Both the position numbers and the translations under genes were made by a program. Positions 34,359 to 43,629 of a stretch of DNA of 64,000 nucleotides are shown here, one piece after another. The notes beneath the pieces are model-generated. The model worked only from the letters and a program-made list of their open reading frames with translations. It was not told where the DNA came from and did no database searches. Source of the DNA: Myxococcales bacterium. GTDB lineage: Bacteria > Myxococcota_A > Polyangia > Palsa-1104 > JAEUJZ01. Every line of letters begins with the position of its first letter. The first letter of the stretch is position 1. The stretch is taken from positions 49,843-113,842 of the forward strand of contig JAEUKA010000074.1 of NCBI GenBank assembly GCA_016794465.1, given 5' to 3'.

Positions 34359-35498
34359 ATGGCGCCTCCGATGGCTCACGTCATCGCGATCGACGCCATG
34401 GGGGGCGACAGCGCGCCGGGCCCTGAAGTAGAAGGGGCAGCGGCGGCAGTGCGTGATCATGGCGCGCGGGTCATCCTGCTTGGTGACGAGTCTCGCCTTC
34501 GCGCCGAGCTTCAGCGGCTTGGCGTGTCGCACCTTGGTATACCGATTCATCACTGTCCCGAGGTGATCACCATGGATGATCATCCCGGCCAGGCAGTGCG
34601 CAAGAAGCGTCTGTCGTCGATGCGCGTCGGCTTCGAGCTGGTCCGCAGCGGCGAGGCCTCCGCTGTCGTCTCGGCGGGCAACTCTGGGGCGATGCTGGCT
34701 TGTGGGCTTTTCGTGCTCGGCCGAGTGCGCGGGCTCGACAGACCGGGCATCGCCGTGACGATGCCAACCCTGCAGCCCGGCTTGTTTGGTGCGCCGCTGC
34801 GCATCGGGGAGTGTGTGCTGCTCGATACCGGTGCCAATGTGGATGTAAAGCCGCAGACGCTGGCGCAGTTTGCGGTGCTCGGAGCGACGTTTGCCAAGCA
34901 ATGTACTTCTTGTCCGCGCTCACGACCGAGCGTCGGCCTGCTGTCCAATGGCGAAGAGTCCAGCAAAGGCACGCCGCTGCTTCGGCAGACCCATGCCCTG
35001 CTGATCGCGAATCCCAGCCCTGCCTTTGAGTACGTCGGCTACGTCGAAGGTCGGGACCTGTTTCAGTTTCGTCGGTCAGCAGGATCACCGCTTCGTGACG
35101 GCGGACTGGACGTGGTGGTGACCGATGGCTTTACCGGCAACGTGGTCCTCAAGACAGCCGAGGGGGCCGGTCGCTTTTTGGCCGACCTCTTGCGCAGCGA
35201 GGTCAAGCGATCCCTGCTCGCGCAGCTGGGCGCCCTGCTGATGATGCCGGCGCTCCAGTCGCTCAAGCGGGTCGTCGATATTGAAGGACGCGGTGGGGCC
35301 CCCTTGCTTGGTGTAAACGGGGTGGCAATGATCTGCCACGGACGAGCGAGCGCCCGGGCCATCACGCGAGCGATTCAGGTCGCGCAAGATCACGTACAGT
35401 CCGGGCTGATTGAGGCAACCAAAGCCGCCGTCAGCGCCCACCGCTTCGCCGAAGAATCGGCAAGCTCCGATCCTGAAAACCAGCCAACCGGAGGCTGA
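34359..35498 (+). CDS. plsX: Phosphate acyltransferase PlsX
   Basis: 379 residues from ATG at 34359, seven bases after the rpmF stop; ATG at 34371 is equally possible. Opening HVIAIDAMGGDSAPG is the PlsX signature, followed by SAGNSGAMLA (about 108), LLSNGEESSKGT and VVTDGFTGNVVLKTAEG. PlsX makes acyl-phosphate from acyl-ACP, the first step of phospholipid synthesis by the PlsX/PlsY route. The stop directly abuts the fabH start. Confidence 0.96.
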   Translation: MAPPMAHVIAIDAMGGDSAPGPEVEGAAAAVRDHGARVILLGDESRLRAELQRLGVSHLGIPIHHCPEVITMDDHPGQAVRKKRLSSMRVGFELVRSGEASAVVSAGNSGAMLACGLFVLGRVRGLDRPGIAVTMPTLQPGLFGAPLRIGECVLLDTGANVDVKPQTLAQFAVLGATFAKQCTSCPRSRPSVGLLSNGEESSKGTPLLRQTHALLIANPSPAFEYVGYVEGRDLFQFRRSAGSPLRDGGLDVVVTDGFTGNVVLKTAEGAGRFLADLLRSEVKRSLLAQLGALLMMPALQSLKRVVDIEGRGGAPLLGVNGVAMICHGRASARAITRAIQVAQDHVQSGLIEATKAAVSAHRFAEESASSDPENQPTGG

Positions 35499-36557
35499 AT
35501 GAGTGACGACCCGCAGACGCCCAGCAGTACACATTCTGTAAACTCGCAGCCCAGCCTGCGCCGCATCCGCATCATCGGCACAGGTCACGCCGTTCCCGAG
35601 CGCATCCTTACCAACGACGACCTGAGCAAGATGGTCGAAACCTCCGATGCGTGGATTCGCGAGCGCACCGGCATTCGGACCCGTCACATGGTCCGTCGCG
35701 GCGAAGAGGCCGCTTCTGATCTGGCTGCTCGCGCTGGCGCTTCTGCCTGCGAAGCCGCCGGAATTTTGCCCAAAGACATCGACGCCGTCATCTGCTCGAC
35801 GATCAGCCCGGACATGCCGCTGCCGTCGTGTGCGGTCTATGTGCAGCGCAAGGTCGGGGCCGCTCCAAACAGTGCCGCGTTTGACCTGGCCGCCGCCTGC
35901 GGTGGCTTCATCTACGGCCTGGCTGTCGCCGAGGGCCTGCTGCGCAGCGGCCTGTATCGCCACATCTTGCTGTGCGGCGTCGAAGTCTTGTCTGGCTACG
36001 TAAACTGGCAAGATCGCAACACCTGCGTCTTATTCGGCGACGGCGCGGGCGCAGCCATCCTGCGGTTGTGTACCGAAGAAGAGCAAGCGGCAGGACTCGG
36101 GGTGCAGTCGGTCCACCTGTTTGCGGACGGCACCCAGGCCGAAGCGCTGATGATTCCCGGCGGCGGCTCGCTGTACCCGACCTCGGCGCAGACCCTGGCC
36201 GACGGCAAGCACTTTATCCATATGAACGGCAAGGTGATCTTCACCAACGCCGTGCGCAACCTAGCGTCGTCGTGCCTGACCGCCCTGCACCATCACGGAC
36301 TTGCTCCCAAGGATGTCGATCTGGTGATCGCCCACCAGGCCAACCTGCGCATCGTCGAGGCAGTCGCGCAGCGGCTGGACCTCTCGATGGACAAGTTTTT
36401 CATCAACATCGATCGCTACGGCAACACGTCCAGCGCGTCGGTGCCAATTGCCCTGGATGAGGCCGTTCGCATGGGCAAGGTCAAGCGCGGCGATCGCCTG
36501 CTGTTCTGTGCGCTCGGCGCCGGCCTCGCGTGGGGCGCCACCGTCGTCCGCTTCTAA
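35499..36557 (+). CDS. fabH: 3-oxoacyl-ACP synthase III
   Basis: 352 residues, a little longer than usual because of about 20 polar N-terminal residues. Triad: Cys in LAAACGGFIYG (about 133), His in VIAHQANLRI (about 273), Asn in YGNTSSASVP (about 308). FabH starts fatty acid synthesis by condensing acetyl- or a branched acyl-CoA with malonyl-ACP. Myxobacteria make iso-branched fatty acids, but primer choice cannot be read here. The gene abuts plsX and is followed by fabD after 9 bp. Confidence 0.96.
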   Translation: MSDDPQTPSSTHSVNSQPSLRRIRIIGTGHAVPERILTNDDLSKMVETSDAWIRERTGIRTRHMVRRGEEAASDLAARAGASACEAAGILPKDIDAVICSTISPDMPLPSCAVYVQRKVGAAPNSAAFDLAAACGGFIYGLAVAEGLLRSGLYRHILLCGVEVLSGYVNWQDRNTCVLFGDGAGAAILRLCTEEEQAAGLGVQSVHLFADGTQAEALMIPGGGSLYPTSAQTLADGKHFIHMNGKVIFTNAVRNLASSCLTALHHHGLAPKDVDLVIAHQANLRIVEAVAQRLDLSMDKFFINIDRYGNTSSASVPIALDEAVRMGKVKRGDRLLFCALGAGLAWGATVVRF

Positions 36558-36566
36558 GAGGAACCC

Positions 36567-37523
36567 ATGCACAAGGTTGCCTTCGTATTTCCCGGTCAGG
36601 GCTCGCAGCACATCGGCATGGGCCGCGCCCTGTGCGAGTCCTATCCGTACGTCCGGGAGCTGTTCGCCAAGGCGGACGCGGCTCTCGGTTACTCGATCGC
36701 CAAGCTGTGCTTTGACGGTCCCGACACAGAGCTGGTTCGCACCGAGAACACCCAGCCGGCTCTGTTGTCCTGCGCGGTCGCAGCGGCCGAGGTGCTAAAG
36801 CGCGAGCTTGGCCTTCTGCCATCGCTTACGGCGGGACACTCACTCGGTGAGTACACGGCACTGGTGGTGGCCGAGAGCCTCGACTTCACCGATGCCGTGC
36901 GACTGGTTCACCTGCGCGGGCGCTTTATGCAGGCCGCAGTGCCCGAAGGGCTGGGTGCGATGGCGGCACTCGTCGGTCTAACCAGTGGGGACGTGACCGC
37001 CTTGTGTGCAGAGTCTTCCACCGCCAGCGAGAAAGCCCAGATCGCCAACGACAACGGTGCCGGTCAGCTCGTCATCTCTGGCCACAAACCAGCGGTCGAG
37101 CGTGCCATGGCCCTGGCAAAGGCCAAAGGCTGCAAGCTCGTGAAAGCACTGCCGGTGTCTGCACCGTTCCACTCTACGCTGATGGAGCCAGCGGCAGCCC
37201 AGCTGGCGGCAGAGCTGGCCCGCGTGGCGGTGTCCGTACCGCGCATTCCCGTGGTCGCCAACATCGATGCCGAGCCATATCCACAAGCTGATCGTGATGC
37301 GGTACGCGATCGCCTGGTCCGTCAGGTATCCGGGACTGTGCGCTGGGAAGGCTGCGTGCAGCGCCTGGTTTCCCTTGGTGCCACCGCCATCATCGAGGTC
37401 GGACCCGGCAAGGTCCTGCAAGGCCTGGTGAAGCGCATTGCCCCCACCGTCGCACTCGGCGGCTTCGCGGACCCGAGCGGTCTGGCTGCGATTGCGGCGC
37501 TGTCGTCCTCCTCAACCCATTAG
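36567..37523 (+). CDS. fabD: Malonyl-CoA:ACP transacylase
   Basis: 318 residues. VAFVFPGQGSQHIGMG at the start, nucleophile Ser in TAGHSLGEYTALV (about 92), His in PVSAPFHSTLMEPA (about 201) and Gln in VFPGQGSQ define FabD. It loads malonyl onto acyl-carrier protein for FabH and the elongation synthases. No acpP gene follows in this cluster. Ribosome site gagga precedes the ATG. Confidence 0.96.
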   Translation: MHKVAFVFPGQGSQHIGMGRALCESYPYVRELFAKADAALGYSIAKLCFDGPDTELVRTENTQPALLSCAVAAAEVLKRELGLLPSLTAGHSLGEYTALVVAESLDFTDAVRLVHLRGRFMQAAVPEGLGAMAALVGLTSGDVTALCAESSTASEKAQIANDNGAGQLVISGHKPAVERAMALAKAKGCKLVKALPVSAPFHSTLMEPAAAQLAAELARVAVSVPRIPVVANIDAEPYPQADRDAVRDRLVRQVSGTVRWEGCVQRLVSLGATAIIEVGPGKVLQGLVKRIAPTVALGGFADPSGLAAIAALSSSSTH

Positions 37524-37540
37524 AGCCAAGCGAGCACTCC

Positions 37541-38296
37541 ATGAGCACCACTCCTTCTCCACGTCGGGTCGCCCTGGTCACCGGGGCGTCGCGAGGCATT
37601 GGCCGCGCAATCGCCAAAGCACTGGTCCGTGACGGACTGTTTGTGGTCGCAAACTACGTCGCCAATGAAGCTGCTGCCCAGCAGACCCTGGCCGAGCTGG
37701 GGGAAGCAAACGCTGCCCTTGCCAAGTTCGATGTCGCTGACGAAGCGGCGGTCGATGCAGCGGTCAAAGCGATTGGCGAGCAGCACGGGCGCCTCGATGT
37801 CGTGGTCAACAACGCCGCTGTCGCCGTCGATGGCCTGCTTCTGCGCGTCAAGACCGCCGACTGGCACAAGGTCTTAGAAACCAACCTCTCGTCGGCATTT
37901 TACTTAAGCCGTGCGGCGTCACGCCTGCTCCTCAAAGCCAAGGAGTCGGGCCGGATCATCAACCTCACCTCGGTCGTTGGCGAGATGGGCAACGCCGGCC
38001 AGGTCAGCTACGTCGCGGCCAAAGCGGGCCTCATCGGCCTGACGCGCACGTTGGCCCGCGAGCTGGCCTCACGCGGGATCACCGTCAACGCGGTGTCGCC
38101 CGGCTTCATCGAGACAGACATGACCCAGCAGCATGTCCAAGGAGAGGCACGACAGAAGCTGGTCGCGCAGATTCCGCTGGGTCGCATCGGGGCACCGGAA
38201 GATGTCGCCGAAGCTGTCTCCTTCCTTGCCTCGCCCCGCGCCAGCTACATCACCGGCCAGGTCCTGCGCGTCAACGGCGGCCTGCTCATCGGCTAG
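37541..38296 (+). CDS. fabG: 3-oxoacyl-ACP reductase
   Basis: 251 residues, a classical short-chain dehydrogenase: TGASRGIGRAIA cofactor loop (about 14), VVNNAAVAVDG, Ser in NLTSVVGEMG, and the YxxxK pair in SYVAAKAG (about 159-163), finishing with the tetramer-interface GQVLRVNGGLLIG. It reduces 3-oxoacyl-ACP with NADPH. It closes the yceD-rpmF-plsX-fabHDG run; the acpP and fabF genes that often follow fabG are absent, and the next gene is convergent with 3 bp between stops. Confidence 0.95.
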   Translation: MSTTPSPRRVALVTGASRGIGRAIAKALVRDGLFVVANYVANEAAAQQTLAELGEANAALAKFDVADEAAVDAAVKAIGEQHGRLDVVVNNAAVAVDGLLLRVKTADWHKVLETNLSSAFYLSRAASRLLLKAKESGRIINLTSVVGEMGNAGQVSYVAAKAGLIGLTRTLARELASRGITVNAVSPGFIETDMTQQHVQGEARQKLVAQIPLGRIGAPEDVAEAVSFLASPRASYITGQVLRVNGGLLIG

Positions 38297-38299
38297 CCA

Positions 38300-39694
38300 T
38301 CACGCAATCCGGTACTTATCCAGCTTGTAGTACAGCGCGCTCGGCTTGATGCCCAGCAGGCGCGCCGTCTCGGTCTTGACGCCTTTGGCCTCGCGATAGG
38401 CCTTCAGGATGAGCTGTCGCTCCAGATCGTCCAGGATGTCGGGCAGTGCCATGCCGCCGCCCGGCAGCTCCAAGCTCGCCAGGTCGGTGTGGCTGCGCTC
38501 CTGCGGCTCCTCGCCTCGGATGTGGGCCGGCAGTGCGGCGGCGGTGATGGTGCTTCCCTCACAAAACACCATCGCTTGGGACACCACGTTTTCCAGCTCA
38601 CGGACGTTGCCCGGCCACTGATAGGCGTACAGGCGGGTCAGCGCATCCTCGGCAATCGCTGTCACGTCCGCATTGATGCGGGGGCCGTGCTTGGCGATGA
38701 AGTGACGGCACAGCTCGGCAAGGTCGGCGCGCCGCTCGCGCAGCGCTGGCACCGGCAGCGGCACCACCTGCAGCCGATAGAACAGATCTTCGCGGAACTT
38801 GCCCTCGCTGATGAGCTTGGGAAGATCGCGGTGGGTCGCCGACAGGATGCGCAGGTCGACCTTGATCGTCTGCTCGCCACCGACCCGCTCGAAGGTGCCT
38901 TCTTGCAGCACCCGCAACAGCTTGACCTGCATCGCTGGTGAGATCTCCCCAATCTCATCGAGCAAGAGCGTCCCGCCATCGGCCAGCTCCAGTCGTCCCA
39001 GGCGCCGCTTGATCGCGCCCGTGAAGGCGCCGCGCTCGTGCCCAAACAGCTCACTCTCTAGCAGCGTCTCGGCCAGCGCGCCGCAGTTTACTTTGATGAA
39101 CGGACCCTGGCTGCGGCGACTCAGGTTGTGGATGGCACGCGCGACCAGCTCTTTGCCAGTGCCTGACTCACCGTAGATCGCCACCGAGGCATCGGTCTTG
39201 GCGACCTTGGCGATCTGCTCCATCAGCTTGCGCATCACCTCGGTCGTCCCGATTAAGTCCTGGTGGCGCTCGCCGTCACCATCCCGCAGCTGGTCGTTTT
39301 CGGCGCGCAGCCGCTCGCTCATCCGCCGCGCCGAGCGCAGCTCTAGCCCTCGCTCGACCTTGAGCCGGACCACTTCCGGCGCGAACGGCTTCTGCAAGAA
39401 GTCCATCGCCCCGAGCTTCATCGCTTCGACCGCCGCTTCGACAGAGCCATAGGCAGTCATGAGCAGAGTCGGACAGTCGGGGTCGAGCTCGCGGATGCGG
39501 CGCAGCACTTCCAGACCATCCATCCCGTTCATCTTGAGGTCGGTGATCACAAAGTCAGCCGGGCTCTTCTTGAAGATGGCGAGTGCCTCGCTGCCCGACG
39601 CGGTGGCACAGACTTTGTGGCCCATCCTGCGCACGACCTGCGCCACACCCTCACGCATTGTCTCGTTGTCGTCGATAATGAGGACGTTGGCCAT
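38300..39694 (-). CDS. Sigma-54-dependent response regulator (NtrC/AtoC-like)
   Basis: 464 residues. A receiver domain (1-120) has phospho-acceptor Asp in DFVITDLKMNGMDG (about 52) and Lys in FLQKPFAP. The AAA+ domain (about 145-385) has Walker A YGESGTGKELVA, the sigma-54 contact loop ERGAFTGAIKRR, and Walker B GGTLLLDEIGE. A Fis-type helix-turn-helix ends it (ETARLLGIKPSALYYKLDKY). No histidine kinase gene is adjacent, so it is an orphan here. It diverges from nadA with about 44 bp between starts. Confidence 0.95.
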   Translation of the reverse strand: MANVLIIDDNETMREGVAQVVRRMGHKVCATASGSEALAIFKKSPADFVITDLKMNGMDGLEVLRRIRELDPDCPTLLMTAYGSVEAAVEAMKLGAMDFLQKPFAPEVVRLKVERGLELRSARRMSERLRAENDQLRDGDGERHQDLIGTTEVMRKLMEQIAKVAKTDASVAIYGESGTGKELVARAIHNLSRRSQGPFIKVNCGALAETLLESELFGHERGAFTGAIKRRLGRLELADGGTLLLDEIGEISPAMQVKLLRVLQEGTFERVGGEQTIKVDLRILSATHRDLPKLISEGKFREDLFYRLQVVPLPVPALRERRADLAELCRHFIAKHGPRINADVTAIAEDALTRLYAYQWPGNVRELENVVSQAMVFCEGSTITAAALPAHIRGEEPQERSHTDLASLELPGGGMALPDILDDLERQLILKAYREAKGVKTETARLLGIKPSALYYKLDKYRIA

Positions 39695-39738
39695 GCGCGG
39701 ATGCTACCATCTGCGCCGCCGCAAAGAGCTGCAAAACC

Positions 39739-40713
39739 ATGGAACCGCTCGTCTCCATCTCGAACAAGCCCAAGACCACCGCCGCCCTGCCCTCTGACCT
39801 CGATGGCGCCATCCTCAGGCTGAAAAAGGAGCGCAACGCAGTCATCCTGTCGCACTACTACCAAGAGTCAGAGATCCAGGAGCTGGCGGACTTTGTGGGG
39901 GACTCGCTGCAGCTGGCGCAGGCCGCCCAGAAGACGCAGGCTGACGTGATCTTGTTCGCCGGCGTCCACTTTATGGCCGAGGTCGCCAAAATTCTAAACC
40001 CGAGCCGCACCGTGCTGGTGCCCGACCTGACCGCCTCATGCTCGCTCGCAGACGGCTGTCGGCCCGAGCAGCTGGCCGCTTGGCAGCGCAAGTATCCCGA
40101 CCACGTCACCGTCAGCTACATCAACTGCTCGGCAGCGGTGAAGGCGATGTCCGACTGCATTGTCACGTCGTCGAACGCCGAGCGCATCTTGCGGTCCTAT
40201 CCACCGGAGCAGCCGATCCTGTTTGCCCCAGACCAGCACCTGGGGCGCTATCTGATGAAGCAGACCGGACGGACCGGCATGGTGGTCTACCCAGGCTCGT
40301 GCCAGGTTCACGAGATCTTCAGCGAGCGAGAGCTGGTGCGGCTCAAGATGGATCACCCGTGCGCCCTGGTGCTGGCCCATCCCGAGTGCGAAGAGCGAGT
40401 GCTCCAGCATGCCCACGTGGTCGGCTCCACATCAGCGCTGATCAAGTCTGCGGTGGAGAGTGCGGCCACCGAGCTGATCATTGTTACGGAGCCCGGCGTC
40501 ATCCACGAGATGCAGAAGCGGGCGCCCCACAAGACATTCATTCCAGCACCGGCCGAAGGCGGCTGCGCCTGCAACGAGTGCCCGCACATGCGCAAGAACA
40601 CGCCCGAGAAGATCTACCTGGCGCTGCGCGACATGGTGCCAGAGCTGATTCTTCCTGAAGACCTGCGCTTGGCCGCCAAGCGACCGATCGACAAGATGCT
40701 GTCGCTGTCCTAG
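39739..40713 (+). CDS. nadA: Quinolinate synthase A
   Basis: 324 residues. The [4Fe-4S] cysteines are in SYINCSAAVKAMSDC (about 128), LAHPECEERV (about 218) and CACNECPHMRKN (about 283). Other signatures are ILSHYYQESEIQELADFVGD and PDQHLGRY. It condenses iminoaspartate and dihydroxyacetone phosphate to quinolinate for NAD synthesis. nadB and nadC are not nearby. Confidence 0.96.
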   Translation: MEPLVSISNKPKTTAALPSDLDGAILRLKKERNAVILSHYYQESEIQELADFVGDSLQLAQAAQKTQADVILFAGVHFMAEVAKILNPSRTVLVPDLTASCSLADGCRPEQLAAWQRKYPDHVTVSYINCSAAVKAMSDCIVTSSNAERILRSYPPEQPILFAPDQHLGRYLMKQTGRTGMVVYPGSCQVHEIFSERELVRLKMDHPCALVLAHPECEERVLQHAHVVGSTSALIKSAVESAATELIIVTEPGVIHEMQKRAPHKTFIPAPAEGGCACNECPHMRKNTPEKIYLALRDMVPELILPEDLRLAAKRPIDKMLSLS

Positions 40714-41118
40714 TAGTGCTTGCGCCCCTGCATTCGCGATGAAGCCGGTGACAACCATCGGCTGCAGCAGCCGCTCAACCATCGGCCCTACTGGTTCGGC
40801 CATCGGTAGCGCGGCGGATGCCAGCGGTAGTACACAGACTGACATCGGCAGCGCCAGGGCAGACATTGCTTGCTCGTGGATGGGCTGTGGCTGAGCGCAG
40901 CGGCGGACTCGACCAAGCGCGGGGTAGATGTTCCGAGTCGGTAAGACCGCGCAGGCGCTTGCCTTTTGATGAGCCGTCGTGATAAGCACTCAAGGCTTTT
41001 GGTTGATTCCCATCACACACGCCTTGGGTTGTACGCGCCTTCGTGCCGGAAGTTCCGGTGAGTGCGCGTCGGTGGCAGGTGCCGCCTACCCAGGCGGAGG
41101 CAAACGAACGGAGACGAG
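40714..41118. other. Gene-free stretch upstream of rpsB with small dyads
   Basis: 405 bp with no convincing gene. It contains several accatcgg/gccatcgg repeats at 40754-40806, a dyad CCGGAA-G-TTCCGG at 41046-41058, and a hairpin CCGCCT-ACCC-AGGCGG at 41082-41097 that would lie in the rpsB leader just before the ribosome site. The hairpin could be a leader element controlling the S2 operon; this is inference. No good -35/-10 pair was seen. A minus-strand frame through the region overlaps nadA and is not protein-like. Confidence 0.4.
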
Positions 41119-42039
41119 ATGAGCGAGACGACTAGCGAAGTGGAGAACCAGGAACTATCCCCAGACAACCCCGAAGCGCCGATCACGATGCGGCAGCTTC
41201 TGGAAGCTGGCGTCCACTTCGGTCACCAGACCAAGCGCTGGAACCCCAAGATGAAGCCCTATATCTTCGGGGCCCGCAACGGTATCCACATCATCGACCT
41301 GCAGCACACGGTGCGGCTGTTCAACCGCGCCTTCAACTTCATCGTCAACACCATCTCATCGGGTGGCACGCTGCTGTTCGTCGGAACGAAGAAGCAGGCG
41401 CAGGAAGTGATGCAGCAAGAAGCACTGCGCGCCGGTCAGTACCACGTCACCAACCGCTGGTTGGGCGGCACGCTGACCAACTTCCGCACCGTCAAGGGCT
41501 CGATCGATCGGCTCCGCGCGCTGGAGAAGATGGCAGAGGACGGCACGCTGGAGCGGCTGTCGAAGAAGGAAGTCCTGATGAAGATGCGCGAGCGCGACAA
41601 GCTTGAGAAAGCGCTCGGCGGTATCAAGAACCTGACGGATGTGCCGTCGGCCATCTATGTCATTGATGCCAAGAAAGAACACATTGCGATCTCCGAGGCA
41701 CGCAAGCTGGAAATCCCGGTCATCGCAATCGCCGACACCAATGCTGACCCGGATGTCATCGACTACGTGATTCCAGGCAACGATGACGCCATCCGCGCCA
41801 TCAAGCTGTTTACCGCCAAGATTGCAGACGCTTGCATTGTCGGCGCCCGCCTTGGTCGAGAGAAGGCAGCTGCCCAGACTCGTGACGATGGCTCGCATGG
41901 TGGTGAGCGCAAGCAAGCGGCTCCTGGCGCTCCGTCTCCTCGGGTCGAGATGCGCAAGAACCGTGGCGGCGCGATGCGTGGCACGCCAGCGGCTGCAGCC
42001 ACACCGACCTCGGTGATGCTGTCGAGCGAAGAAGAGTAA
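41119..42039 (+). CDS. rpsB: 30S ribosomal protein S2
   Basis: 306 residues from ATG at 41119 with ggag upstream; a longer frame to 41062 reads through the leader hairpin and is rejected. The S2 core is clear: LLEAGVHFGHQTKRWNPKMK (about 29-48), NRWLGGTLTNFRTVKGSIDR and IAIADTNADPDVIDYVIPGNDDAIRA. About 60 extra C-terminal residues after AKIADACIVGARLGREKA are Gly/Ala/Pro-rich and end in a run of Ser/Glu, longer than the E. coli-type protein. First gene of the conserved rpsB-tsf-pyrH-frr order. Confidence 0.96.
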   Translation: MSETTSEVENQELSPDNPEAPITMRQLLEAGVHFGHQTKRWNPKMKPYIFGARNGIHIIDLQHTVRLFNRAFNFIVNTISSGGTLLFVGTKKQAQEVMQQEALRAGQYHVTNRWLGGTLTNFRTVKGSIDRLRALEKMAEDGTLERLSKKEVLMKMRERDKLEKALGGIKNLTDVPSAIYVIDAKKEHIAISEARKLEIPVIAIADTNADPDVIDYVIPGNDDAIRAIKLFTAKIADACIVGARLGREKAAAQTRDDGSHGGERKQAAPGAPSPRVEMRKNRGGAMRGTPAAAATPTSVMLSSEEE

Positions 42040-42063
42040 ACCCGCGTAGCAACCCGCGAGAGC

Positions 42064-42100
42064 GCCCCGCCAAAGAGCACAGCCTCTCCACCGGCGGGGC
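42064..42100 (+). terminator. Stem-loop between rpsB and tsf
   Basis: GCCCCGCC (42064-42071) pairs with GGCGGGGC (42093-42100) across a 21-base loop. No T-run follows, and tsf starts 26 bases later with its own aaggag site, so this is more likely a processing or attenuation hairpin adjusting S2 versus EF-Ts output than a full terminator. Confidence 0.55.
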
Positions 42101-42126
42101 TGACCAATTTACTTAAGGAGATACAC

Positions 42127-42810
42127 ATGGCCCAGATCACTGCGGCACTGGTGAAGGAACTGCGCGATCGCACGCTCGCCGGCATGGCGGACTGCAAAAA
42201 AGCGCTTGAGGAAGTCAGCGGCGACATGGACAAGGCAGCGGACTGGCTGCGCAAGAAGGGCATCACCAAGGCGGCAAGCTCTGCAGCGCAAGGCCGGGTC
42301 GCGACGGAAGGTGCGGTGACCTCTTACATCCACATGGGTGGCAAGATCGGCGTCCTTCTGGAGGTCAACTGCCAGACCGACTTCGTGGCGCGCACCGACG
42401 ACTTCAAGAACTTCTGCAAAGACATCGCGATGCACATCGCCGGTCGCGACCCGTTCCCGCAGTTTGTCTCTGATGAGGAGATTCCCGCCGCACTCATCGA
42501 GCGCGAGCGCAACTTCCAGTCCGAGAAAGCCAAAGAGTCGGGCAAGGGCAAGCCGGACAACATCATCGCCAAGATCGTCGATGGTGCAGTGTCCAAGTGG
42601 AAGAAAGACATCTGCTTGCTCGACCAAGACTTCGTCAAGGACCCGAGCAAGGACATCCGCACCCTGCAGCTGGAGCTGACGGCGAAGACGGGCGAGAAGA
42701 TCACCATCCGCCGCTTCACCCGCTACGCTCTCGGTGATGGCTTGCAGAAAAAAGAGCAAGACTTCGCCCAAGAGGTCGCCGCTCAGGTGGCCGCCTCGAC
42801 GAAGGCCTAA
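42127..42810 (+). CDS. tsf: Elongation factor Ts
   Basis: 227 residues. The N-terminal UBA-like domain opens ALVKELRDRTLAGMADCKKA; the EF-Tu contact TDFVAR is in NCQTDFVARTDDFKNF (about 80-90). It is shorter than the E. coli protein, as in many bacteria with one reduced core subdomain. EF-Ts catalyses GDP release from EF-Tu. Strong ribosome site (taaggag) before the ATG. Confidence 0.95.
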   Translation: MAQITAALVKELRDRTLAGMADCKKALEEVSGDMDKAADWLRKKGITKAASSAAQGRVATEGAVTSYIHMGGKIGVLLEVNCQTDFVARTDDFKNFCKDIAMHIAGRDPFPQFVSDEEIPAALIERERNFQSEKAKESGKGKPDNIIAKIVDGAVSKWKKDICLLDQDFVKDPSKDIRTLQLELTAKTGEKITIRRFTRYALGDGLQKKEQDFAQEVAAQVAASTKA

Positions 42811-42819
42811 AGGCACTCC

Positions 42820-43554
42820 ATGAGCCAGCCAAGCGGGGAAGCGCCGGTCTATAAACGAATTCTCCTCAAGCTATCGGGCGAAGCGCTGATGGGGAAGAGC
42901 CAGTACGGCATCGAACCCGCGACGCTTCATCGCTTGGCCGAGGAGATCAAGCGCGTCCACGACATGGGAGTCGAGGTCGCGCTGGTGATTGGCGGTGGCA
43001 ACATCTTCCGAGGCGTCTCGGCCTCGACGCAGCACGGCATGGACCGCGCATCAGCCGACTATATGGGCATGATGGCGACGGTGATGAACGCGCTGGCGAT
43101 GCAAGATGCCATCGAGCAGATGGGCCTGCCGACGCGAGTGCTGTCGGCGATCGAGATGAAGGAGCTGTGCGAGCCGTACATCCGGCGTCGCGCCATCCGT
43201 CACCTGGAAAAGCGGCGCGTGGTCATCTTCGCTGCTGGCACTGGCAACCCGTACTTCACTACCGACACCGCAGCGGCCTTGCGAGCGATGGAAATCCACG
43301 CCGAGGTGCTGCTCAAGGCCACCAAAGTCGACGGCATCTACGACCGCGATCCGGTCAAGAGCCCAGATGCTGTGCGCTACGAGCGAGTGACTTACCTCGA
43401 AGTCCTGCAGCGCAACCTGCAGGTCATGGACTCGACGGCCATCGCGCTCTGTCGCGACAACAAGCTGCCGGTCATTGTCTTTAACCTACAGAACAGCGGC
43501 AACATCGGGCGGGTTGTCTGTGGCGACCTGTCAATTGGCACACGCGTCGACTAG
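42820..43554 (+). CDS. pyrH: UMP kinase
   Basis: 244 residues. RILLKLSGEALMG (about 14), VIGGGNIFRGVSAS (about 58), MDRASADYMGMMATVMNALA and FAAGTGNPYFTTDTAA are UMP kinase signatures of the amino-acid-kinase fold. It makes UDP from UMP. It follows tsf after 9 bp and precedes frr, in the standard order. Confidence 0.96.
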   Translation: MSQPSGEAPVYKRILLKLSGEALMGKSQYGIEPATLHRLAEEIKRVHDMGVEVALVIGGGNIFRGVSASTQHGMDRASADYMGMMATVMNALAMQDAIEQMGLPTRVLSAIEMKELCEPYIRRRAIRHLEKRRVVIFAAGTGNPYFTTDTAAALRAMEIHAEVLLKATKVDGIYDRDPVKSPDAVRYERVTYLEVLQRNLQVMDSTAIALCRDNKLPVIVFNLQNSGNIGRVVCGDLSIGTRVD

Positions 43555-43629
43555 TCACGGTACGCAGCCGGCTGAAGGCGGCGCAAACCGTAGGCCTCTT
43601 GACGGAAAATAGCCAAAAAGAGAGGATTC

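Noticed and set aside
40432..40989. 185-residue minus-strand frame across the nadA end and the gap before rpsB.
   Set aside because: Half lies opposite nadA and the rest lacks protein-like pattern and a ribosome site.
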